The translations under genes and the position numbers were made by a program. From contig CM037592.1 in the NCBI GenBank assembly GCA_021018995.1, positions 74,465,301 to 74,529,300 of the forward strand: DNA of 64,000 nucleotides, written 5' to 3'. The notes beneath the pieces were generated by a model, which searched no databases, was not told the origin of the DNA, and worked only from the letters and a program-made list of their open reading frames with translations. This DNA is from Chloranthus sessilifolius (Eukaryota; Streptophyta; Magnoliopsida; Chloranthales; Chloranthaceae). Below, piece by piece: positions 11,897 through 22,186 of this stretch (positions are counted from its first letter, which is position 1; the number at the start of each line of letters is the position of its first letter).

Positions 11897-12249
11897 TGTC
11901 GCATCCCACACTTTCAATTTGTCGAATGTAAATTGTAATTTAGCACAGATCTCCCCCATCAGATCAATCGATTGTTGCATGTTCCAATTATCCTCGACCA
12001 ACTGCTGGCAATCATCAGATCAAAGCCACATAGCTTCAAAAGGAAACGGTTTGGGACCCTTCTTCTCAATTCGGTTATCACTACACGTGTTGAGGCATAA
12101 AGGGTAATGATCTGATGCTAAAAAAATCAGGTGCGTGACATGTGCATCTTTAAACAAGTAGATCCATATATGCATTCTCACATGCTCAGTCCAAACGTTC
12201 TTCAGTGAGGTCATATTCTCTGTGCAACTGTGGGCTCTCACGAGTTCGT
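11892..12249 (-). pseudogene. LINE ORF2: end of endonuclease and linker
   Basis: The minus strand encodes the C-terminal part of an APE-type endonuclease: a W-x...F-KDAHVTHL block and SDHYPLCLN (about 12125-12090), where the SDH of this family contributes catalytic Asp and His. PFPFEAMWL (about 12040) and a linker follow. The frame continues without loss into 3416 and below once the Tekay-like element is removed. Upstream (higher coordinates) the LINE is cut at about 12249 by the Tat-0 LTR. The endonuclease would nick target DNA to prime reverse transcription. It is incomplete and cannot function. Confidence 0.85.
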
Positions 12250-12476
12250 TGCTAAGTTGCGCTCTCTTAAAAAAACATGGAGTCGCCACCCGGAGCTTTT
12301 GGTATCCCGGGATACCCAAAATCAATATTATAGGCACTAAAGTGCAAAATATGACTCCGAATCACCGGTCAACGCCAAAGGCTCTTAGGTAAGGACTTCG
12401 GTTATTAATCGAAAATGTGTTAGGCACCCTATCGACCCGCTCGTAAGTGGTCACTACTATGGCCAAGTCTATGTTT

Positions 12477-12478
<2 letters not shown>

Positions 12479-12529
<51 letters not shown>
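12479..12529. repeat. (TA)n microsatellite, about 25 units
   Basis: A pure AT dinucleotide run lies inside the Tat-0 LTR. It produces spurious Tyr-Ile reading frames that are not genes. Confidence 0.98.
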
Positions 12530-12533
<4 letters not shown>

Positions 12534-12955
12534 GAGAAAGTGAGAGGCACTTCCCCTTGCCCGAAGGCACGTCGATCCTATTGAGCCCTTAGCACTCACC
12601 AAAATTTTGGCGGTGTAACGACTCAATTCTAGGATAGAGGAAAAGCAAAGAAGGTAGAGGAATAGAGGGGAGAGCCGAAGCTCTCGGGCCCTTATAGCAC
12701 CGTTGGTTGGATCTACAGGTGAGAGCAATACCAGTGATCTTCCGATAGCTCGTTGGGTTAGTAAGGGGTTCTAACTTGCTATGGCTAAGGAGGTATGAGC
12801 TTGGGAATGATGATGGAAAGGGTGGTATGAGATGGGATAAGGCTTTGAGCTTTTAAAAAAAAAAAACTTTAGTCTAGGCAAATGAGGGAGCAAATTTGTA
12901 GAGTTTCTTCTCCAAGAAATTTCAAAAGATGGCTAAACAAGGGGGCATGGCTCTC

Positions 12956-12963
12956 TATTTATA
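12956..12963 (-). promoter_or_regulatory. TATA box of the Tat-0 LTR promoter
   Basis: TATAAATA in element sense, inside CTCTATAAATAGAG. It lies downstream of the palindrome array, the same order as in the other LTRs here. Confidence 0.65.
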
Positions 12964-13261
12964 GAGGAGAGGGTAATTAGTGAGTGGTTGACTCACTAAT
13001 TGGTTTAGAAATTAGATAATGGTCCATCTAAGTTTTTGAGGTTTTTAAGGGCATAGAGAAGAGGAAGTTAGGTTCTAATGGTGGATGATGGGGTGATGGC
13101 TTGAATGGCAAAAGGGTGAAAATTTATGCTACTAAGGGTACTAGGGTCCTAAAGAAACAAACCCCGAAGTCCGAAATGGTCCACAAGTCCAAGCCCTAAA
13201 AAAAGAAAAAACATTTACGACCATGAGAAGTTCTGGCCCATGCTGGAAAAAAACCAAATTC

Positions 13262-13333
13262 GCTATGCATATATACTATGCACGCATAGCCAATTTTTGT
13301 AAAAAATTGCCTAAGCGTACATACTATGTACGC
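13262..13333. repeat. Two palindromes in the Tat-0 LTR U3
   Basis: GCTATGC at 13262 pairs with GCATAGC ending at 13290. GCGTACATACTATGTACGC at 13315-13333 has perfect 9-bp arms around one base. Both lie upstream of the TATA box in element sense. Confidence 0.85.
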
Positions 13334-13788
13334 ATGATTAAATAATTTTATGCAAAATATTTTGTACCCATTGGATGTAACATCTTGAGCTACCCTAAAA
13401 TGATATATAATAATAGTTAATTGGACATTTCTATCAAAAGTTATGGCCATCGGAAGTTCGAGAGCCACGCAACATCATGAATCCGTGAAATGCAATCTTT
13501 TGGGGTCTCGAGCCTTCATAGGCTTACTTTGGGATCATTCGGGAATCGAGGATCATTCTCTAAGGTTTTTCTAAGTTTTCCTCAGGATATCTATGGTTCT
13601 AAAGGAGTTCTATGGGGGAAGCTCCGGTATGGGTTCTAGGGTCTAGTAAGGGTTCTAGGGGTCCGGTAAAGGTTCTAAGGGTCTGGGAAGGGTTCTAAAG
13701 GTTATGGAAAGTGCATTTAGAAGCTGGGAAGTATGCCTTTATCAAAGTATGAGTTAATCGAGCCTTGAGCCAAATTTGGGTGTCTACA

Positions 13789-16380
13789 GATGTCCATCTT
13801 TGGTATCTGATCATTAATGATCGTATGCCAAAGAAAGAGACATTCGAAGAGGTCCAAGGCAAACACTCTTGGTTCCGTCGTATCCAAAGCGAACCTTAAA
13901 CATCAAAAGGTAAAATAAATATTGAGAGAAGCGGAAGCCCATTATGTTGAGAAAACGTCCGTTCATGGAGAGTTGTGGAAGCCCATTATGTTGAGAAAAT
14001 ATCCGTTCCTCGAGATTATCGGTTCCCAAGTGCTTAGCGATATTACTGGGCATAACCGTGATGGTGTGACTGATGATGCATGATGTTTGAGATTCATTTT
14101 GAACAAAATAACCCCGCGAGCGAGAGGGTGATTGACCATCCAATGGTTTGTACCCTATCTTGTGAGGCATTGATTGCCCCACTTTGATTGGCCACGGGTG
14201 CCCCTACCCGAGGTAGGGTTTGAAGTCATTAGGCGTACCCATCAACTCAGAAGTTATTTTAGCACAACTACTCGAGCGGAGCGAATATTGATGCTACAAC
14301 GCTTTTTGGGAGTGTGTGCAACTTTTTAGAGATGATCTTACAAACAGATCAACTATGCAAAAACATGGACTCATTAGGGGCAATACATAATAAGGCGATG
14401 GAAGCCCCAACTTAGACCCCGTCTGGGTACAATTGATGGGAACAAATGACCATCCAATAGATACCCATATGCATGGCGTATACTTTATAGGGATATCGTG
14501 CAGGTTTTTAAGCCGACAACCAAGAAAAAGTATGGGAAAAGATCCCTTCTTCATCCAAGTTTGAACATAGTTGTTCGATATGTAATCTCATTTAGCAGTG
14601 GAATCAAACCGATCAAAATATTGACTGTTTGATCGAGATTGACACTGTCGCTCCTACTTTGAAGTAGGATCCAAAGATCTAAGGCAAGCCTTAGATTTAG
14701 ATCATTAATTTAGCACAACTGTATTGCCAAAAAAATATTGATATTTTATCGCATTGAAGTATGCATGTGCGTAGTTGTGTGTGACAAAAAGTACAAAGAA
14801 AACACAGATTTCTCTTTTTTTTCTTTTTCAAATGATCATTTTTTCATTTTTTTTCTTGAATAGACCGCCATGAGTTGTGAGATGCTTCCTCTGCTCTGCC
14901 CATGGCCGAGAGGTCGCCTTCCTCGAGGCTTTGGGCCATTTGATGTTCTTGCACATTCTCAGGAAAATGTCAGTCCCTTTTTTGTTTATACAGATAAGCA
15001 ATGTGTTTTCTAATTAACAGAAGAAGTAAACTTTTACCTATATTTTTTTATTTTTTCTTTCTTCAAAACTTATATTTTAAGATTTTTTTTTGGTTTTTCC
15101 TTTTTCTCTCTCTTCTTTGAGATGAAAGTACGATGTTGCAAATATGTACATGGACATAAAAAGGAGTATATATTTTTAATTTTAAATTTTTTTTTCTTTC
15201 TCCTTTTCTTCTCTTTTTTGTTTGATGCCTTAACAATGAGACGAAGTAATGGGTCCCATTTTAAGCATAGTCGAACGCGTTTATGCGGTTGGACCTGAGT
15301 GGGGTTTAGATTTTTTACCAAGGTCGGAACATCCATCCCTTTAGGTTAAATTAGCCCTTTATCCTTACCTCAGATGCATTTGAGGGTGTGGTTTAAAGAT
15401 CTACCTGATTATGACCTGATTTGAGCAAGCATGAGCGGCCTAGAGACAACCAGAAAACCAAAAAATATAATCAAAGGAGTAACTGATGATTTTCCTTTCT
15501 TCTTCTTCTCTCTTTTTATCCTTTTTACTTAGTCTCTTTTTTCCCTATAGTGCCCTTTCAAGTTTTCACTATATCCATGAGTATTGCACATTTACCCGAG
15601 ATGCCTTTTCTAGTTTTCACCTGGTCCGCACAAGCTCGCTCTTTTTTCCCGTAGTGCCCTTTCGAGTTTTCCCCACGTTCATTTTGCTTTGAGTTCGTCT
15701 ATATATATATATATATATATTCCTTTCATTTTAAGATCATTTCAAAGGCCACGACATAGACATTGATTCTGTCATAGCCGGCTGGATGGAGTTCTTCTGT
15801 TGTCTCTCAGCTCAGCTTGTGCTAACTCAACAAATACTGTGACTGCTTGTAGACCTTAAAGAGGGCTTTCTTCAGGGATTCATCATGGCCATGGGTTAGA
15901 AGGGATGGGTTAAGAAGTTTGAAGGTATTCTTGGGGTTAAAGGTTTTTCTTGATTGGGTTTCAGCTGCCGTAATACACTTCTTCCTTGGGAGATTTTTAC
16001 TGTACATGCCCCATAATTTTTCTATCTCTTTTCTTTTTTATTTTTTTGCTCTTTTTACTTTTTTCGGACATCCTCTTTTAGAGATTTTACTTTTCTGATT
16101 CTTTTAGATTTTGATGGTAACCCTTTTTATTTTTTTTATTTAGTATATACACTTTTTCTTTCTTCTTTTTCTAGGGAGGGATTTATGAAAGAAAGGCTAA
16201 TGGCTCAACGAGTGTAGCGAAGGGTATGAGCATTCAGGGACTCTTTTTGGCTACTTACTTTTAAAATGATGGCCTCTTTTATGGGTCCTTAAGTAATCAC
16301 GTATCTATTTTTATCAATACTTACCTTACCACGGGAGAGTAGGAGTAGAATCGTCGCAGGTATCCAGCGTTGATGGGCTA
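13789..16380 (-). other. Long 3' untranslated region of Tat-0, no recognised gene
   Basis: This 2.6-kb stretch separates the integrase remnant from the 3' LTR, where Tat/Ogre elements often have a long 3' region. It contains polypyrimidine-rich stretches on the plus strand (about 14810-14855, 15040-15220, 15490-15700, 16020-16180), hence purine-rich in element sense. Short frames on either strand show no domain that I know. An AAGCCCATTATGTTGAGAAA phrase occurs twice (about 13935 and 13980), which marks a small local duplication. Confidence 0.6.
15700..15720. repeat. Short (TA)n tract
   Basis: An AT dinucleotide run of about ten units in the Tat-0 3' region. Confidence 0.9.
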
Positions 16381-16655
16381 GGAAAAATATTCTTTGTCCA
16401 TGGTGGCGAGGCGGAGCACGTATCTAGTGAGTATTTCTCGGATGACAAAAGGTCTTTCCTAGTTGGGTTTGAATTTCCCTCTCAGATCGGTGTGGAGAGA
16501 CGAGAAGATTTTCTTGAGTACCATGTCACCCACATTTAAATCTTGAATGCGAACGCGCTTGTCGTAAGCGCGTGCGATTTTCTCTTGATAGAGTTGGGTA
16601 TGACACAAGGCTAGGAGCCTTTTTTTATCGATCAGATTCAGCTGTTTGAAATGGG
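16381..16655 (-). pseudogene. Tat-0 integrase C-terminal part
   Basis: On the minus strand the frame reads a QLNLIDKKRLLAL block, CHTQLYQEKIARAYDKRV, then VGDMVLKKIF, GKFKPN, a stop in place of the usual Trp, and PFVIREI. This is the typical end of Tat-type integrases, in which the GD-V--KK and GKF-PNWEGP motifs form the C-terminal DNA-binding fold. Its upstream neighbour in the protein is found at 29505-29695, on the far side of Athila-A, so the insertion split the integrase. It is non-functional. Confidence 0.85.
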
Positions 16656-16660
16656 ATCTT
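16656..16660. repeat. Target-site duplication of Athila-A, left copy, ATCTT
   Basis: ATCTT precedes the LTR start at 16661. The right copy at 29505-29509 reads ATCTC, one mismatch, consistent with an old insertion. Confidence 0.75.
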
Positions 16661-19338
16661 TGTTATTCACTGAAAAGTACCACCTTTCACCTCTTAACTT
16701 AGCCTTTGATAGACCTTGAAGTAGACTAATAATCATTTGTTAAGTGTGCTTTATAGTTAACAATAATCTATGTAGCTTAACACAAAATCCATCCTTATTG
16801 GCCCAAAGAAGAGGAAGAAGATATGCAAAGATGACAGCTGAACAAAAGCCTAATAGAATACTCTGGTAGTGCTCACCATGGTGACTCATGTGCCAATCAT
16901 CATTGACCAAAAGCCTAGTAGATGAATGAAGTTCGCTGAGAATGGAGAAACTGCAAAAGTAGCAAGTGCAATGCATCGAAGTATACAAAGATAGATCTCG
17001 CAGAGTTGAGAAGCTCTTTCGCGAAGCTAAGGATGCAGTGGAAGATGCCCTCGCACAGATAGGACGTGCAGTTAGGAGGAGAGCTGTAAAGACATCATGA
17101 AGATCTCATAGATTAAAATCCTCAGAATTTGTGGTTGCAAAGCTCTCGTGGAGATTAAGCTTTAAAGCAGCCGAGCGAAGAACATAGCGAGCTCATGTGT
17201 GTACTGAACTAAAATTTACCTTGCGGAGTTCGTGCATGGCCCTGAAAGAGAGAGAAACGCCTAGAATTCTCCTCGCACAGATCTCGCACACTCTGAAGCC
17301 TTACCAATTACTATGCGAGCACAGGAGCATAATTGCGCGAGTACCTAGCGAGAGAGAGAGCTTCTGAAGCTCTACTATGCGAGAAGTCTAGGCACTCCAG
17401 ATCATCTCCACGACATCATTGCAGTGTAAAGGAACTGCACAATTAACTAAAGATTCACTGCCTGAGTGAGAACTTCCCACCAACCAAAAGATACTCCGCG
17501 AAGGCCCTACAACTGCATGAATAAGTGAATGCATATGCCAGCCCTGTGAAGCACGGACTCCCCACTTCTCAGTTTTAACTCAAGGACCATTTGGGAATTT
17601 CCCAAGGCTAGGGCACACATCCTGAGATATGGATTTTGAGGTGCACGTCTTAAGACATTCAAGGGATGTAACAGTGCCACATTTGCTAAAAAAATTAGGG
17701 TTAATACCTTCAAAGCCAAGGCCATATGGGCAAACTAAACTATAAGCTACACTTAGAGTTTAGTTTTATCATCAACCCTTCTTTTCATCCTCTGTCGGTT
17801 GAGAGCTCCAGCAGGCTAGGGTTAGGGATTGATCACCTCTTTTTTCCCTTTTTCTTCTCTCTTAGCCCAACACTTGCTGGCTAATCCCCCTGTAAGCAGT
17901 TAGGCTTAGTTTATTTTAGTTTGTAATAGATTTTATATATATTGGGATTATGGATGAGCAATTGTGTACAGGCTACAGCCTAGAGATAATTCATTGTAAG
18001 TTTTATGTTTATCAATGGATTACTGTTTTAATGCCTAATTGAATCTAAAGATCTTATAGTTTCTTTAAATGTCTATAGGAACCATGTATTTGGGACTAGC
18101 CCATTCAGTTTCTAGTAGATCTATTGTTTACCATCTGATTTCCCTTGGCTTGATAGCCCCATGGAAAGTAATGCTGGATCTGTAGTGAGATTTGGGGAGC
18201 TCGGAGGCCTGTGGACCATGATGGTTACAACAGTTTTTATGTTCTTTCTCATACCTTTGTGGTATGGACAGACCAATGGGATACCCTGTGATCATTCAAG
18301 TGGATAGAGTATAGCCCTAAGGTTGTGTCCATTCACATGTTTGAGAAGGATTCTTCTCCCCTGCACTTGAGCTTCTAGAGCCTTGTGAGGAGGTTTATAC
18401 AAGAACTGGCTCCCCTCTATTTTACCTAGCCGACATCAGATGTTAGATCTGATCTCTCTGTAGTAATTATAGCTTGAGGCTGAGTCATTGCAAGCCGTTT
18501 GTAGTAATGACCAGCTGAATCTAAAGCCCTATTCAACCTCTTGCAAGGTCCTTTTTGTGGGCTCCAATGAGCCGTTGGCCTTGGTAAAGCACTTAGGATC
18601 TTAGGGGTTGGAATACCTATGGATGTCACGCAGATCTGGGGAGCTTGTAGCACTGGCATTACATAGTGCTACAATAGTATTCATAGCTTGATCTGATCTA
18701 GTGACTGGGGAAATGATCAGTCCACTCCTCTGGACTAGTTTTACAATTTCTGGTTTAACTAATGGGATTTGACAGATTCTATAGGATAGGTTGTGACCAT
18801 TTGAGTGGACAGCCTATAGCCTTCAGAGCGCCCCAAATTTCATGGGTTAAACTCGATATATCTACCTCGTTGAAGCTTTTGATAGTGTCTCAGCAAGGAG
18901 CACTGCGGAGACAGACTAAATTTGAGTTACATTACTGCTCTAACACTGAACTTAATCTGCTTACTTATCACCAATTTGTATATTTTATTTTGGTACACAC
19001 CATCACCACCTTCTTCTTGACCCCTTTCTTTAGGATAGGACTATATTTTATTTCTCAGTTGTTATGATTAATTTAGTGTAGTCATGACACCCAAATCCCT
19101 TTCCTTAGGATTGTCAAATCTGTAGCCAGATCTGGAGGCCTACTATTATAGCCCATTTTGGGTTCTAGATCAATTTCTCTATGGGACAAACTCTTACTTT
19201 TCAAAACTTGCTATAATAGGCCCTGTATCTTGTAGGTCTAGGATTGCTTTGGTTGTGCTGAATCCATTCTTTTATTTTACCTTATTTTTAATTGGTTTCC
19301 ACCACACAATAACCAAAGCACACTGGGGTAAGACAACA
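16661..19338 (+). repeat. 5' LTR of Athila-A (2678 bp)
   Basis: It begins TGTTATTCACTGAAAAG and ends GTAAGACAACA, collinear with 26825-29504 and with the Athila-C LTR at 55164-57825. The TATA position (about 17739-17745, ACTATAAG) is degraded compared with TATATAAG in the 3' LTR. Phrases such as TGTGACCATTTGAGTGGACAG recur several times in variant form within the right half of the LTR. Confidence 0.93.
16995..17560. repeat. CTCGCGAG-type motif array in Athila-A 5' LTR
   Basis: Variants of CTCGCGGAG, TTCGCGAAG, CTCGCACAG and TGCGAG occur well over ten times in both orientations, in otherwise unrelated sequence, upstream of the LTR TATA position. Some copies have lost CpG to TpG or CpA. Confidence 0.8.
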
Positions 19339-19344
19339 AGTTTT

Positions 19345-19362
19345 TGGTGCCGCTACCTGGGA
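19345..19362 (+). other. Primer-binding site of Athila-A, tRNA-Asp-like, diverged
   Basis: TGGTGCCGCTACCTGGGA lies six bases after the LTR. It corresponds to the Athila PBS (TGGCGCCGTTGCCGGGGA type) with several changes. Confidence 0.85.
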
Positions 19363-19676
19363 TATTGATCTTTTTAGTAGACCTGAGTTGTACTATAATG
19401 TAGATGTTCAAATTCTTTGTAGGTGTACCTAAACTAGAATAAAAGTACTACTGATTCTTTTTAGAATTTTATAGAAATGGACAGCAGAAGAAGGGAAAAG
19501 CTAGAGCTGCAGTTGGAGTGTAGCTAGCTCTGTTTGTACTTTCTTTCTCCTCAATCTCACTCCATTTATGTTGAATCCCCTGCTATTTTGTTTAGTGTAA
19601 ATTTGTGTAGTTATTACTTTTTGTTTGAAATTCTTTCCGTGTACTTGTAAGCATTTTCGTTACTGTTGGTGAGTGT

Positions 19677-21145
19677 ATGCTCAGTAGAAGGTCCTTAAAC
19701 CTTGACTCGGAACCCCCAAATCCAGAGGTGGAAAGGATCCTTAGACCTAGTCAACCACACAAAGCCCTGCTGTTGAAACCGAACCAGCTATCATGGCTGA
19801 GAGGCAGAGAACATTAAAGGAGTACAATGCACCCGGGGAGTACACCTCTCCCTTGTGCATTCAATTCTCCTCTATTGAAGGGAATTATGAGATTAAATCC
19901 TCCACCATTAATATGCTGCCTTCGTTTCATGGGCTTAGTAAAGAAGATCCCTACAAGCATATAGACCAATTTTTAGTACTTTGCACTACCTTCAATATTA
20001 CTGGGTTGGGACTTAAGGCCACCAAATTGAGGCTTTTTCTTTTCTCATTAAAGGACAAAACCAACACATGGCTATCAAAACTCCCAGCCAACAACATACA
20101 GTTATGAAGTGACCTTCAAACCAAATTCCTGGCCAAATTCTTTCTCATGAACAAAACCAGCCAGAAGAGGATAAATATTTTATCATTCACTCAGTCCTCA
20201 ACTGAGGATTTTTATGAAGCTTGGGAAAGATTTCAGGAGATGTTAAAGCAATGCCCCCACCACCAAATCCCAATGTGGCAACTTGTCCAAGTGTTTTATC
20301 AAGGAATTAATTCTAAGAGCAGGAATATGGTGGACACTTTTTGTGGTGGTAGTTACCTCCACAAGACAGCTGAGGAAGCTTGTGAGTAGTTTAACATAAT
20401 AGGAGAAAATTCCATGCAGCAGGAGTCTCTATTATGCAATGATAGCCAGACTCCAGCTAAGATGGTAAATGAGGCCACCCCTAGAGGTGGAATAGTTGAA
20501 GTGAAGGTGCAAGGTGATCTGGAGAGGAAGGTGGACAACTTGAGCTTGAAATTTGACAAACTCATGAATGTAATGCAGCCCCGGTTGGTTACACAGGTGG
20601 AAGAAGCATGTTTGATATGCTAATCTCTCACACACTCTATTTATGATTGTCCATCTACCACCAAGTTTCCAGATTTTGTTATGGAGCAAGCCAATGCTGC
20701 TCAACCTCTTGGGCAACAGCCTGCTGGATATTCTTAGAGGAACCACCCAAATCTGAGGTGGAGACAAGATTCTTATCCTCAACCCCAGCAACAGCAAATG
20801 GTAGCTCCTTATAGACCCCAACACCAGTTTAATCAAGGTTACCCACCAAGGAAAAATTTTCTGTTTCCTGCCTCACAGTCTAACCAGTTGGCCCTGCTCC
20901 CACAACAGCCCAAATCCTCTTCATTTGAAGAGCAGATGCTAGCTTCAATGCAAAATTTGGAGAGCTTAGTGAAAACTATCAATTCTCATGGACAGAGCAT
21001 CAAGAAGATTGAGGACCAGCTGGGCTAGATTTGTAATGCTCTAAATAGGAGGAAAGAAAGAAAATTGCCTAGTTAGCCCCTGACAAATCTGAAAGGTCAG
21101 TATATAATTAGTGATGCATCCTCTATAGTGGAGGAAGCTAGTGCT
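19677..21145 (+). pseudogene. Athila-A gag remnant
   Basis: The start is placed at the ATG matching the Athila-C gag start (LGRRSLNPE-like N-terminus). Recognisable blocks follow: IQFSSIEGNYEIKSS, MLPSFHGLSKEDPYKHID, FSLKDKTNTWLSKLP, a CPHHQIPMWQLVQVFYQGI block, and CGGSYLHKTAEEA. The segment at 20414-20623 carries KVDNLSLKFDKLMNV, and 20798-21028 has a Gln/Pro-rich tract and IKKIEDQLG. Gag would build the virus-like particle in the cytoplasm. At least four stops or frameshifts break it. It ends at the deletion join, where protease and pol should follow. Confidence 0.9.
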
Positions 21146-21439
21146 TAGTGATCCAAATATTGGTAATAAGTGTATCATATGTATGAAAATTTTGTGTTAA
21201 TTTGTGTTCTTTAGACTTCTGTCAGTTAAGTTTTTAGTATGCTGTTGAATTGATTGTGTTGCTTTGTTTGTGTTTGCATTTCATTATTGAATACATGTGC
21301 ATATTTGTCCGCTGAATTTGCTGTGTGTTGTTGATGAATGGTTGGGGTGCCCTTATCATAATTTGCATGAAGTTGGGTGCACAACAGCATGAATGTACTA
21401 ACCAATGTGCTGCACTGAGCTAACTGAGTAAAGGTTGAG
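21146..21439 (+). other. Deletion join and post-pol spacer of Athila-A
   Basis: Sequence left of about 21146 matches Athila-C at about 59637. Sequence right of it (TAGTGATCC onward, with TGTATCATATGTATGAAAATTTT) matches Athila-C from about 63739, just after integrase. TAGTG-like microhomology lies at the join. The remaining spacer is AT-rich and non-coding. Confidence 0.8.
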
Positions 21440-21800
21440 AAGATATGCTGTCTCGCAGAGCTAGAAGGCTTATATTTGCTGTGCGAGCCATCACTTGGCT
21501 TCCTCGCACACTAAAAGCCTAAGCAATGGCTATAAAAATGCCTCACGGAGCTACCTTTCTGCTCCGCGAGCTCAAGCTGTAAGAGAAGCATGGCCTCAGT
21601 GTTGTTCTATGCGAGTACCACACGAGATAAATTTCTAAGGCAACATAAGGCCTCGCGCACTAAGGGCAATGATTCAGCTCCGCGAGTTTTCAATGTGAGG
21701 CAGTTTGTTCTTCTACACGACAGAACGTCTCGCGGTCTTAAATGCCAATTGTGCGAGAATTTTACTTCGCGAGCTCCTCTTGCCAGCTCCGCGAACCGTG
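21440..21800. repeat. Internal CTCGCGAG-type motif array of Athila-A
   Basis: About a dozen motif copies lie within 360 bases, for example CTCGCAGAG, CTCCGCGAG, CTTCGCGAG, TGCGAG and CTCCGCGAA. They are the same motif family as in this element's LTR but are set in different surrounding sequence. The array lies immediately upstream of the TATA box at 21810. Confidence 0.82.
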
Positions 21801-21809
21801 GGATTTGCT

Positions 21810-21817
21810 CTATAAAC
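21810..21817 (+). promoter_or_regulatory. Putative internal promoter TATA box before ORF2
   Basis: CTATAAAC is followed by a pyrimidine-rich stretch (CTTCTTTTCCTCTGTCTGCCC) like a plant transcript leader. The ORF2 start is about 370 bases downstream. A further TATAAAAA lies within the array at 21531. This is an inference from position and the parallel in Athila-B. Confidence 0.55.
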
Positions 21818-22186
21818 TTAGTGAAGCCCCTCATTTTCTTCTTTTCCTCTGTCTGCCCTAGTTTCTCAGTACAAGAACCGACGTCCCTTTCTCCTTCTTT
21901 CTTCTCTACTTTGTAATGCACACCACCTCAGGCATTTTCCTCTTATCATATTGTTCCCCAGGTCCTCCTAATAACTTCGAGCAAGGTTTGGGGGGATTTG
22001 AGCTACTATGCATAATTTCAAGTGGAACCCTAGCTCTCAACTGGTACGATCTCTATTTCTCTCTCTGCCCTGTGTTTGATTTATTTAAAAGAAGAGAAGG
22101 AGAGAATTTGAAGCTTTTTGTGCTTACTCAGAGTGATTGGCATTTCCTCAAAGTTGTGAACCGAAATTTTGATAATCTGAACACCT

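Larger units (their letters stand above)
1..12249 (-). mobile_element. L1-type LINE remnant, interrupted twice and cut by the window edge
   Basis: Reading leftward on the minus strand, LINE ORF2 domains occur in order: end of the endonuclease (12249-11892), linker and reverse transcriptase (3416-2323), RT catalytic box and thumb (1597-591), then zinc-finger and start of RNase H (590-1). The pieces are separated by a Tekay-like LTR element (3417-11891) and a short foreign fragment (about 1598-2322). Across the Tekay insertion the reading frame is restored exactly when the element and one copy of the 5-bp duplication are removed, which shows that this was one element. Many stops and frameshifts make it a dead copy. 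The LINE 5' part would lie beyond the Tat-0 insertion to the right, and its 3' end is left of the window. Confidence 0.9.
12250..13788 (-). repeat. 3' LTR of Tat-0 (about 1.54 kb)
   Basis: In element sense it begins TGTAGACACCCAAATTT at 13788. It contains a palindrome array (13262-13333), a TATA box (12956-12963), a GTGGCGACTCCATG block (about 12281-12294) and a (TA)n tract, and it ends near 12250, possibly at TTAGCA. The outer end is tentative, as no second LTR or duplication is in view. Stops exclude a conserved protein. Confidence 0.7.

Noticed and set aside
12362..12728. Open frames with Tyr-Ile repeats
   Set aside because: They are produced by the (TA)n tract and resemble no protein.
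15070..15700. Lys-rich or Ser/Phe-rich small frames in both strands
   Set aside because: They come from polypyrimidine low-complexity DNA in the Tat-0 3' region, with no homolog or start context.
16990..17560. CRISPR-like or satellite array
   Set aside because: The repeats are short, irregularly spaced and in both orientations inside an LTR, in a plant genome. There is no spacer/repeat regularity.
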